In this document: positions 44,782 through 55,294 of the stretch, piece by piece
How the letters are laid out: each line of letters starts with the position of its first letter
How positions within the stretch are numbered: the first letter of the stretch is position 1
Origin: Diphasiastrum complanatum
Lineage: Eukaryota; Streptophyta; Lycopodiopsida; Lycopodiales; Lycopodiaceae
Reading direction: 5' to 3'
Length of the DNA stretch: 64,000 nt
Assembly (NCBI GenBank): GCA_029204225.1
Contig: CM055110.1
Location: 32,362,299-32,426,298, forward strand
Made by a program: the position numbers and the translations under genes
The notes under the pieces: generated by a model
Databases searched by the model: none
What the model was told of the DNA's origin: nothing
Seen by the model: only the letters and a program-made list of their open reading frames with translations

Positions 44782-45644
44782 TGTTGAAAATTGTCACTTC
44801 TCACTTGACATTGGTTCATGTAAATATTGATCAAACATTAGAATATGTTGATGATATGATTTCACACATGTGGAGCCTGTTCCCACGTGTGAAAGGATGT
44901 ACTTTCCATGTTTGTATATATCCAAATTGATTTTGTATCATTCTAGTTAGTGTGAACATGAAATGACTAGTTTTTAGTCAAGTTGACTAGTCACCTACAA
45001 ATTAGCTTTTCCTTGCATGTGCATGAGTAAATGCTCCCACATGGCAAGTGGATGTTCACACGTGTGTATAGAGTACTAGAAGATAAGAGTTGACCATTTT
45101 CCTTAGATCCTATTTTGTAGGAAATATTCCTATATTCTAGGAGACTAGCTTTTTGGATTTTAGTCATATTCTAGAAGGTCAACTATTGGATAAGGATCAA
45201 GGATGGATAAAATGGATAGATCTGAGTGATGTGGCACTCTTCACACGTGTGAAGGCCTGCTGGACTGTAGCAAACTCATGGATGTACTTGATCCATAAAA
45301 GGATCATCATTTTGCTAAGAAAATTGATGAGACTTTTGCACTCTACACTTTTGTGAGATTTCTAGTCATTTGTCTTTTGATTTTTATGCATGATTGCTAT
45401 CTAGTATCATTGTACTTGTTGTTTCAGGTGCAGGCCGTACAGTGGACAGTACTCCACACATGTGAAGCCGCTCTCACTAAAAAAATGATGTGTTGATCCA
45501 TTGCTCTTGCTTAAATCCAAGTGTAGTGAATCTAGATCAAGATCTAATGTGTAGAACTTGATAGATTCATTGATTAAGCAACCAATAACTCTCTATGATT
45601 GTAAAGTACAATCATTATTGTCCTAAAAACTGTAAAATTTATCA
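44782..45644 (+). repeat. 3' LTR of element C
   Basis: 863 bp, equal in length to the 5' copy. Two of its palindromic boxes have changed CACG to CACA. Confidence 0.96.
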
Positions 45645-47195
45645 GGTTGTATCTACTTTCTTCAAAGGCTATGGGTTTTTTATCACTTCCTAATCTTCAA
45701 AGCTTATGTTGAGAAACAATTTTCTTTCAAAGCTTGTGTGGTGGAGGAGGTGAATACATATCCAACAAGTTTCATGAATACTGTGAAGGTGAAGAAATAA
45801 AAAGAGAGTTTTCTTGTGCTTATTCGATATCTTAAAATGGAGTAACTGAGAGGAAAAATAGATCTTTATGTGAATGTGCTAAAGCAATTCGAGTAGCAGC
45901 TTCTTTGCCTATTGGGGTGAAGCTATAAATTGTGCAAACTATTTGTGCAATAGATTACCTCACAGTGCACTTGCTGAAAAATCACCTTCTAGAGTCTTGT
46001 TTAAGAATATCCTAAGGTAGATCACCTTAGAGGTTTTGGTTGTGCTTGCTTGGTTAATATGCCCTTGGAAACGAGGAAAAGAGATGACCCTAATTCTATG
46101 AAAGGGATCATGGTTGGATATGCATCCAACAAGAAAGCTTATAGAATCTATGTTCCCTCTACCTCAACTACAATTGAGAGTAGGGATGTTATATACCATG
46201 AAGATCAGAAATACATTCTTGAGGAGGCCGAGTTCAAAGATTCTCACAAAGATACTCCAATCATCACCCTTGAAGACTATCATGGAGAGATGGGGCCGAG
46301 AATTGAGGAGGAGTCACCTCGAATCTTTTCACCAAGGAGATCTCACAGAGAAAGATCCGAGCCTAGAAGGCTTACCTATGAAGATACAGGCAAGCAAGTG
46401 GAAGTCAATTCCAGTAATTGTGCTTATTTTATTTCTCATGAGGAGCTGAAGGATGTATATGATGCACTCAACTCGCAGGAATGGTACCTTGCCATGAAGG
46501 AGGAATATGAAGCTTTGATGGCCAATAAGACATGGGAGCTTGTGGATCTTCCATCCAACAAGCACATCATTGGTTGCAAGTGGGTTTTTCGATTCAAGTA
46601 TAATCAAGATGGCACAATCAACAAGTACAAGGCTAGGCTTTGTGCTAAAAGTTTTGTTCAAGTTTATGGACTTGATTATGAGGAGACCTTTTCCCCAGTT
46701 GCAAAGATGGTATCAATTAGAATCATAATTTCTCTTGCTTGTTTTTTCAATTGGCAAGTTCTTCAACTAGATGTCTCTAATGCATTTCTAAATGGGTATC
46801 TAGAAGAAGAGATTTATATGGATCGGCCTATTGGGTTCATCCATGACAAAGAAAAAGTTTGCTTGCTCTTCAAAAGTTTATATGAATTGAAGCAAGCTCC
46901 AAGGTCATGGTACTCTCGACTTAACACCTCTCTTGAGGCACTAGGATTTAATCTTGATATCTATGATCCTTCCTTATATGTCAAGTTTTTTGATAAAGAT
47001 ATTGTCATTCTTCTTATTTATGTTGATGATATCATTCTGACAGGAAGTAGTATCAAGTTAGTTGAGGAAACCAAGATTTCACTTGGAAAAGAGTTCAAGA
47101 TGCAAGATCTTGGATATTCTAGAATTAGAGATTGACTTTCTTAAAGATAAAGCTTGTCAATCCAAGTATGCTCTGTCAATGTTAAAGAAGTTCAA
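45645..47195 (+). pseudogene. E2 integrase to RT, 3' of element C
   Basis: Continues integrase (YLLSSKAM with damage), EGEEIKREFSCAY, NGVTERKN, then an ORF from 46050: VNMPLETRKRDDPNS, RRSHRERSEPRRLTY, CKWVFRFKYNQDG, LDVSNAFLNGYLEEEIYM, YVDDIILTGSSIKL, KEFKMQDLG, a small deletion, then SKYALSMLKKFN, where it stops dead at about 47195 against an inverted piece of E LTR. RNase H is absent. It forms the left arm of the inverted pol repeat. Confidence 0.9.
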
Positions 47196-47544
47196 TCAAC
47201 TAAAGTGACATCTAGAGTCTATGTGACATTTGTCACTTGCCATGTATGAAATTCTACCAACTTTTTACAGGTGTGCTAGTTTTAATTAACAAAGTCCAAA
47301 TCATCATACATGTGTCCATTACACTTTGTGCATGCCTTTCATGTCACTATGGATCACTTATAATTAATGCATGTGAATTGCCACGAGTTTCTACAAACAT
47401 GACTTTGCATATTCTATGTCTACAAACTATATGCAAGTTGTATTCTTCAATCTAGACATTACATAACCATGTAGCTCGAGTTTTATGAGGCCAAACTTGG
47501 CATTTTGCATTTATGAGCTACATACTTGTATGGTACAACATTTG
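47196..47544 (-). repeat. Inverted left half of an E-family LTR
   Basis: On the minus strand it matches E LTR bases corresponding to about 18735-19065. The matching right half, from 19071 onward, stands in plus orientation at 49473-49869. The breakpoint therefore lies inside one LTR. Confidence 0.88.
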
Positions 47545-49464
47545 CATCTTGAACTCTTTTCCAAGTGCAATCTTGGTTTCCTCAACTAACTTGATACTAC
47601 TTCCTGTCAGAATGATATCATCAACATAAATAAGAAGAATGACAATATCTTTATCAAAAAACTTGACATATAAGGAAGGATCATAGTTATCAAGATGAAA
47701 TCCTAGTGCCTCAAGAGAGGTGTTAAGTCGAGAATACCATGACCTTGGAGCTTGCTTCAATCCATATAAACTTTTGAAGAACAAGCAAAATTTTTCTTTG
47801 TCATGGATGAACCCAATAGGCTGATCCATATAAATCTCTTCTTCTAGATACCCATTTAGAAATGCATTAGAGACATCTAGTTGAAGAACTTGCCAACTGA
47901 AAAAACAAACAAGAGAAATCATGATTCTAATTGATACCATCTTTGCAACTGGGGAAAAGGTCTCCTCATAATCAAGTCCATAAACTTGAACAAAACCTTT
48001 AGCACAAAGCCTAGCCTTGTACTTGTTGATTGTGCCATCTTGATTATACTTGACTCAAAAAACCCACTTGCAACCAATGATGTGCTTGTTGGATGGAAGA
48101 TCCACAAGCTCCCATGTCTTATTGGCCATCAAAGCTTCATATTCCTCCTTCATGGCAAGGTACCATTCCTGCGAGTTGAGTGCATCATATACATCCTTCA
48201 GCTCCTCATGAGAAATAAAATAAGCACAATTACTGGAGTTGACTTCCACTTGCTTGCCTGTATCGTCATAGGTAAGCCTTCTAGGCTCGGATCTTTCTCT
48301 GTGAGATCTCCTTGGTGAAAAGATTCGAGGTGACTCCTCCTCAATTCTTGGCCCCATCTCTCCATGATAGTCTTCAAGGGTGATGATTGGAGTATCTTTG
48401 TGAGAATATTTGAACTCGGCCTCCTCAAGAATGTATTTTTGATCTTCATGGTATATAACATCCCTACTCTCAATTGTAGTTGAGGTAGAGGGAACATAGA
48501 TTCTATAAGCTTTCTTGTTGGATGCATATCCAACCATGATCCCTTTCATAGAATTAGGGTCATCTCTTTTCCTCGTTTCCAAGGGCATATTAACCAAGAA
48601 AGCACAACCAAAACCTCTAAGGTGATCTACCTTAGGTTTCTTCTTAAACAAGACTTTAGAAGGTGATTTTCCAGCAAGTGCATTGTGAGGTAATCTATTG
48701 CACAAATAGTTTGCACAATTTATAGCTTCACCCCAATAATCAATAGGCAAAGAAACTGCTACTCGAATTGCTTTAGCACATTCACATAAAGATCTGTTTT
48801 TCCTCGCAGCTACTCCATTTTAAGATATCGAATAAGCACAAGAAAACTCTCTCTTTATTCCTTCACCTTCATAGTATTCATGAAACTTGTTGGATATGTA
48901 TTCACCTCCTCCATCACATCTTAAGGCTTTAACTTTGAAAGAAAATTGTTTCTCAAGATAAGCTTTGAAGATTAGGAAGTGATAAAAAACCATAGCCTTT
49001 GAAGAAAGTAGATACAACCAAGTATATCTAGTAAAGTCATCAATAAAGGTGACAAAACATGTTGCACCACCAATACTTTTAGAAGAGAAAAAATGTACAT
49101 CTGAGTGAATAAGCTCCAAAGGATGAGTAGTCTTTATAAAAGACTTCTGATAGTGACTTTGCAATGGCACAACCCTCAAAGGCTTGAAATCTTTAGAAAG
49201 AGATTTTGGAAGACCAATGGCCTTCACCTTCTTAACCATAGAAGACATAGATTTATAGTTAGGATGACCCAACCTTCTATGCCACAGCTCCTCCTTAGAT
49301 AACAAAGCAACTTCACAAAGGTTTGCATTCTCATAAGAATTCAACTTAAAAATTTCACCACATCTAGATCCATCAGCAAGGATCTCATCATTTCTCTTGA
49401 TAAAACAAGTATTGGAGTTGAACTTTACATCACAACCATTATCAAACAACTTTCCCACACTCAT
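47545..49464 (-). pseudogene. Inverted E-family protease-integrase-RT segment
   Basis: Minus strand from 49464: MSVGKLFDNGCDVKF (protease C-terminal side), ELWHRRLGHPNYKSM, LIHSDVHFFSSKS, TFIDDFTRYTWLYLL, LRCDGGGEY, a stop before NGVAARKN (catalytic Glu changed to Ala, codon at 48807-48805), LPIDYWGEAINCANYLC, SEPRRLTYDDTG, CKWVF then a stop and shift, LDVSNAFLNGYLEEEIYM, YVDDIILTGSSIKL, LGKEFKMQ, then directly into E LTR. It is near-identical to E2 (45645-47107), sharing changes not found in E1, such as a CTCGCAGGAATGG word. Confidence 0.9.
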
Positions 49465-49472
49465 AAGCTATG

Positions 49473-49869
49473 TGGAATGGATGGATGTGGTTCTACCTTG
49501 AGATACCTCAAACTCCATAAATATGTGTAGCTCTCCTCACAATCAATGATGAAGAACCAAAGTTTTGTAGCTACAGCTCATGCCATTTTGGATCTAGACT
49601 ATTTTGCTTGTTATCTCTCTAGCTTTCTCTCTCTAACTCGTGTTGAAGCTAATGCTAATACACTGAAATCTTGTACTTGTGTTCATTATTTGATTCATTG
49701 CTATCATATTCAGTTGCTTAGCATGCTAGATTGTGGTTAAGCCATTTCTTCTGAACTAGATCTTTCTAATCAATCTAGAATCAGGCTACTGTGCCAATCA
49801 CAAAGCTTAATCAAGATCAATCGTACCTGTGGACATTCCCCACACGTGTGAATTCTTGAAATTTTGTCA
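49473..49869 (+). repeat. Right half of an E-family LTR (5' LTR of E3)
   Basis: Starts TGGAATGGATGGATG, equivalent to about 19071, and ends at the E3 primer site. CACACGTGTG near 49840. Confidence 0.9.
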
Positions 49870-49882
49870 TGGTATCAGAGCC
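49870..49882 (+). other. Primer binding site of E3
   Basis: TGGTATCAGAGCC after the half LTR. Confidence 0.92.
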
Positions 49883-50638
49883 AAATTAAGCTTTGCATGC
49901 TAACATCTATGATTGTACAAGAAACTAAGAGCTAAATCAAGCAAAAAAGTAATTCTGCACTTTTTCTCACCTTTCTCTGAAGTGTATTTGGATCAAATCG
50001 GATTGAAACTGATATTTCAGTCCTGAAATGTGGTAGTATGGAATTCTGGAACTCCGCACGTGTGAAAACCAGAGATTTTTAGTCCCTTTGTTCTCCTTGC
50101 TTATAGATCCAAAGATAGCAGTGTTATAGCTTAATGAAAAGCTTATGATATGTACTTTCCATATAAATTGAAACCAAATCAATTTGATATGTCTATCAAG
50201 AGTTATAAACTCTTAAACAAGATAAGGATAGGTCCAAAATCCAAGTGACAGCATTTTGATTTGATTCAATCTTGCTTTGTTCTGAATCCATTTTTTTGAG
50301 CATCCTACACAAGAAACTGAAGATCAAGACTAAGTTTGAAGTAATGAACACCTTTTGAGCCTTTTGAGAGTCAATTGTGTTTTCTTTTGAAGCATTGCAC
50401 ACGTGCCAAAAGTAGGATTCAAACTAGCCAATGTGTCTCAATCCACTTTGTGTGTCTGATCTAGATAACTTGTTTTGTGGAATATTTGAGTGTCATCTCA
50501 AATATAGTTGCAAGTGTTTCACATAGGAAGGTAGTACATCCTTGAAAATACCTATAGGGAAAGAGAGCATCAACTTTAAGTCTAATTGGAACAAGCTCAA
50601 ACATATCTCAGTGCAATAACTAAGAAGATCTCATTAAA
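49883..50638 (+). other. Leader of E3
   Basis: Third copy of the E leader, again with CGCACGTGTG and CACACGTGCC words. Confidence 0.75.
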
Positions 50639-50773
50639 ATGGCATCTCAGCGAGGATATCTTCTAGAAGCCAGTGAAAGACTAAACACTTCTAGTTACTC
50701 AATTTGGAAGTTCAGAATGGAGTCTATTTTGATACTCCAGGATGTTATGGATATTGTGCTTGGTGTTGAGGAG
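50639..50773 (+). pseudogene. E3 gag start, cut at AGGAG
   Basis: MASQRGYLLEASERLNTSS, YSIWKFRMESILILQDVMD and IVLGVEE, ending at GTTGAGGAG (50773), where an LTR-like block begins. This is the same base at which element F entered E1. Confidence 0.9.
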
Positions 50774-51591
50774 TGTGGGGTCGAAGATCTCTCATAGTAT
50801 AACCCTTCCACCTGTCAACAAAGGTTAGATCACTGGATAGGTGCCTAACTATGCATAGATGCTACTTTTAGTTAATTTCCTACTTTCTCCCTTAACTCTA
50901 CTCACCACTATACTACTCCTCTTTAACTCTACTCCTCTACACTAACATTCAGCATAGTTTTGGTTTAAGGGAAGGGATGGAGAAGAAGAGATTGAGAAGA
51001 GAAGAGAAAGGGAGAGAAAGAGAGTGAGGGTGGAGGTTAGCTCAAATGCTGCTTATGCTTGCTAATGGAAAAACATTCACTATGGCAAACAATAAAACAT
51101 GGAAATGGAAAGCAATAGAAAACACAACCAAGAGCAATAGCAAGTAGTGAATAGCAAATGAGGATGCTTCTCTTCCAAAAATGGTAGAGTTTCCTCCTTC
51201 TCATTAAGCATGGAAATAGTGTACAAATGGTGCCTTTTTATAAAATGGGGAAGGCCCTTGCCCCTCAATCTTATTGGCTAATATTCACAATGATCCTAAC
51301 CGTTCATCTTGGACCCAACTTGATCCAAGGGTCCACAAAAAGTACATTAGAAATCACAAGATTCATGTGAGTCCCAATTCGGACCCAACTCTAAAAAGTG
51401 AAGTTTAAAAATGACATTGGACCTCTAGTTTTATTTAAATTACAAGGCCCAAGTCAAGTTTATTTTATTTACAACTTCAATTGCGTGCTCATTAAGTCAT
51501 GGGCTTATACATGCGGGATGCCATACCCTCGCAACACATTTTATTGGAGGATTTTATTTATTTACACTTTGTTGGGAATACCCCCAACAGG
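50774..51591 (-). repeat. LTR-like block with non-matching flanks (H)
   Basis: 818 bp; minus strand starts TGTTGGGGGTATTCC and ends CCCCACA, with terminal TG/CA and an inverted-repeat end. The left flank is E3 gag (AGGAG); the right flank (GGACC) lies in the coiled-coil pseudogene. No second copy or primer site is seen. It contains a purine-rich stretch (50985-51030). Confidence 0.55.
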
Positions 51592-51604
51592 ACCCACGGC
51601 CTGA

Positions 51605-54151
51605 AGTAGTGTCGATCCCTCGGCACTCTGCCGGTTTAGTAGAGCGTTCTCGTGGACCGCCTCTGGTGGATGAGATATCCCGTAACGTCTTCCATGAAGT
51701 TGAGATGGTCCAGTTTCTTCAAGTCCTTTGGCATGTGAAAGAACTTGTGAACTCCTGTCAACCATTCCCGATCCACCCATGCTTGGAATCGTTTTGTCTA
51801 GGGATCACCAAGGAATGCAGCTCGGTAATAGACACGAGCAATTGGTAGCTGGTCTTCGACTTTGTCGGAAGCGAGCGCCTTATTTGGATAAAAAAATATG
51901 GAGGGAAGAAAATCAACCCATTTCTGTCTGCCCTTGGTCCTGGCCTTCGGACCCTTGATCTGGTTGAAATCCCCCTGCTGCCTGCTGGCTCTGGTCTTGG
52001 CTGGTACTAGCCTGTGCAGCGTCAAAATTAGGTGGAAGTGGAGTTACCAAGGGGGAGGGCTGGACCTTCAATTTGATGTATTTCTGGCATGCCTTGACGG
52101 CTTGCTTGGCCTAGGCGAGCTCTTGCGTTGCGCTTTCCCGATACTTATTGAAGTCCGTCTGGTAGCTGTTCAGGGTTTGGCTATAAATCTGCACCTGACA
52201 CCGTAGAAGATTCATGTCTGATTGGGAAAGCGGCCTTGTGTCCGGTGCAGATTGAGCTAACCAGACGAGCTTCTCATCTTGTAAGGCTTTAACCTCCATC
52301 CCCAGGCACGTGTTCTCTGCTTCCAAAAGTGTAAGTTGCACCTGGATGGGGGCAAGCCATTGGGATGCTTCAGTTTGAAGCTCCCGCACCCTTGTGGAGG
52401 CCTTTGTTAGCGCTTTGGAGTGGCTTTGAATATATTTGTTTAGGCCCTCCTCCTTCTACTGCAACTTGGCAATCTCCTGGTGCCTTGCTTGTTTGTGCTG
52501 TTGAGCTAGAATCAGCTCTTACTGCAGCTTGGTGAGGTCTGTTTGCAGCTGTGTATTATTTGTTGCCAACTATGGTACCCTGCTTTCCAGAATAGCTTTG
52601 GCTGCTACCGCATCCAGGAGGTATTTTCCTAGGGTTTGGTACACCGTCGTTAGATCCGTGGGAGCAGCTGGTACACTGGCACTGACAGGGGCTTGTGTTG
52701 TATCGGCCCCGATGACTTGTGAAATTCTGTCGTCATTGTCTTCGATCAGGTTTTCATTTATGCTGATGCCATCTGGGGCGGTAGGGTCAGTCCGATCTGG
52801 TGACTCTACAAAAATTGTTTGTACAAATGTGTCATTAGGCAGCAGTTGGCTGTCCTTGACAACCTTTGGCGAAGCGGGTGGGGTGTGAGAAACAACTTTG
52901 GAAACAGGGGCGAGGACGGTTTGTCCGAACGAGAGGATGGGAGGAACAGTGGGGAACTGAAGGGTGGTGTGGAGTATGGAAGAAGGTGAGGATGGAGTGG
53001 AAAGTGTCTGGCGTGGGGGTGAAAAATTGATAACTTGCATCCATGCCAGAGTGTCGGAGGACAGTTGCAAATCGGAAGGGTTGAATGTGAGAGGAGCAAC
53101 GGTGGTGGCAGGAGTAATGGAGGATGCGATGGTGATGGATGGAGCAGCGGACACTGGAAGAGAAGTAGGAGTGGTATCAACAGAAGAAACGGGGATGGAG
53201 ACAGAAACAGATGTGGATGGAATAGGAAGAGAGGTAGCGACAACAGAAATTGGAGTGGGGGTTTGCACGGAAGACGAAGTGGCGGTGGTTGATGGAGTAG
53301 TTAATGCGGCAGTGGAGACATGTCATTGGGTAACCAGTGGAGATGTGGATGTAGAGGCAGCGCCACACATTTGTTTGTTGGCCGTTGTATTAATGACTGC
53401 AGGTTGGGATGAGGTAGATGCTTGAGATGGTGGGTAAAGGTTAGTATGTGGCACAAGGGTAGATAGGAGGGATGAGCATTGGAATCCATGCACTTTCGCC
53501 TCGAGAAATACGTAGGAAAAGTTACACAACAGGGGGCCTGTTGTGATTCGCTCACGGTTGTTGGGTTTGATGGAGTTTGTTAGTTCTCGAATAAGGAAGC
53601 TATGCCAGTCGTATGGCACAACGGAGGGATTAGGGAATTCCATAAAGTATTTCACTATCTGACTCAGTAGCGTAGACTGGATTCTGTCCTTGCGAATTGT
53701 GAAAATAACCAAAAAGTTATTCAACGGATGTGCAGCTGTCTGGATGACGGGTTCCGTGATAGCTTTTATCAAGTAACCATTGTTAGTCTGGATGGAGATT
53801 TCTGGTGTGGTTTGGGTGAAGAATGGTTTGATCAGAGCTCTGGCGTGGCGATGGGAGATGGGTTGACGACACCGGACATAATGTCAACCGTGATCATCGA
53901 GTCGGCGTTAATCCTGACCTTGTACGTGGTACCTTGGTACAGGAGTGGAAACGAGCCTTGTCCTCGTCCCAGGTGGCATAAGCGTGAAGGGCGAGGCCCA
54001 TGTTAATCTCAGAATGGAAGAGCGCCCCAGCTGTCTGCAGCCATGGTTGGATCAAAGTGTCAGAGGGTAGAGGCCAAATCTACGTGGCCTTGGGGATGTC
54101 ATGCTGGATCATCTGTTTGGCGCCAGAGTCTTCAGAGGATGAGGAGGCCAT
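51605..54151 (-). pseudogene. Large broken gene: N-terminal domain, Pro/Ser/Thr-rich region, long coiled coil
   Basis: No family recognised. Starts MASSSSEDSGAKQMIQ at 54151, with a stop after about 23 codons. The N-terminal domain spans 53772-53323 (TEPVIQTAAHPLNNFLVIFTI, RIQSTLLSQIVKYF, VPYDWHSFLIRELTNSI). Then a region of Thr, Ser, Pro and Val repeats (53268-52850), an acidic stretch, then coiled coil from about 52680 to 52080 (VYQTLGKYLLDAVAAKA, TQLQTDLTKLQ, VQLTLLEAENTCLGMEVKALQDE), a Gln-rich tail, and a C-terminal part WVDREWLTGVHKFFHMPKDL to 51605. Stops and frameshifts throughout. GC-rich compared with the copia DNA. It resembles the pseudogene at 3790-5121 in architecture. Could be a gag-like ORF of an unknown mobile element, or a plant gene family relic. 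Confidence 0.6.
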
Positions 54152-54159
54152 GCTAGCAA

Positions 54160-55260
54160 TGATGATTAGTGGTCGAAAAAGTCAAAAAAGTAAAAAACGG
54201 TGGAAAATGGAAGGAAACAGTAGAAAACTGAGAATAATGAGTGTTGGATGACAATGATTGTAGTTCAGAGCGCAGATCGGTGTTTGATATGAGCAGATGA
54301 CAGCTGGTAGGAAGTTTGGTTGAAAACAAAAAACTTGGTATTTTCAGTGGAAATTTTGGCAGAGCTTCGCTAGCAAAGGTGACAAATGACTTGAATTCAG
54401 CCCTTGTATAACGGAATTTAGAGTGCGTATTAGGTGAAATTCACTTTTCCTTGTTCAGTTCCACCCAAATTTTGGCAAGCACCTTCTTCACAAAATTCTA
54501 AGACCTCAGGGAAGTCTGCGAGAGTTCATAAGTTGATTTGACTACTATGCGAAGGTTCTGCGAGGGTTCAGACTGTCTGCAAGGGTTCAACTCTCGTAGG
54601 AAGTGATCTCTCACACAACTTGTTCTTGTAATTGGATTTTCAAGATCAAACCATGTAGGCAGGCTAATTTCACTGCTCTGATTCCATTTAGGCACCTTGC
54701 GAGAGTTGGTAAGTTGATCTTGATGCTCTGCAAGGATTTTGAAAATTCTGCTTCTGTAAACTCTCGCATACACTAAAAAATGATGATTCCTCCATCAGAA
54801 CATCTTGCAGAGATTTTCATGGATGCATCTAGGTCAGATCTGGTGACTGTCCAATTTTCAAGAGCTATCTTCCAAGGGATCTCAAAAAATCATGAAAAAA
54901 GTGCTTCTTCAGAGTGTTTTTTGACGAGATCTCGAGATTTTTTGATTTTTAACTTTTGTAAATTGGTAATCAGCTTCATCCAGGCTTGATCTGACTGTTG
55001 GTAGTGCTCTAGAAGTTTTGATGGATTCTTGGTAGTAGATCCCTTAGTCAGTCTGATGATTTGCTTCCTTTTTTATCCTATCAGGATCTGGATCCTTCTT
55101 GGATTCTGATGGATTTCTCCGATCCTGCCAGATCTGGCTGAATCTTGATGGATTTAGCTTGATTTGGCTTGATCTCCTTAGATCTAGCGATAATGGCTGA
55201 GCAGATAAGCTTTTTGTAATGTGCCACCCCCAATCTGGATCTGTCTTACTATGGTGGCCA
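54160..55260. other. Non-coding stretch with repeated short words
   Basis: No protein. From 54510 to 54775 the words TGCGAGAGTT, TGCGAGGGTT, TGCAAGGGTT and CTCTCGCA recur. GCTCTGATTCCA at 54679-54690 is one change away from a reverse-strand tRNA-Met primer site and lies upstream of the coiled-coil gene start. From 55080 to 55200 GATCTGG and GATGGATTT recur. Confidence 0.5.
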
Positions 55261-55294
55261 GTACTTGTGCAACCGGCTACCATTGATGGGTGTG

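Larger units (their letters stand above)
40165..45644 (+). mobile_element. Element C: deleted copia element with LTRs and target duplication
   Basis: 5,480 bp; 863-bp LTRs with about 12 differences (98.6% identical by eye); target duplication GGTTG (40160-40164 and 45645-45649) in E2 integrase; primer site and purine tract present. Nucleocapsid and protease are deleted in frame, and pol carries a stop and a frameshift. Confidence 0.96.

Noticed and set aside
46329-48318. Frames of 110-111 codons on the opposite or shifted frames of E pol, repeated at several places
   Set aside because: They recur only because the pol copies recur, and they coincide exactly with conserved pol on the other frame.
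52529-53425. Long plus-strand frames opposite the Pro/Ser/Thr-rich region
   Set aside because: They are antisense shadows of low-complexity coding DNA; the minus strand carries the ordered domains.
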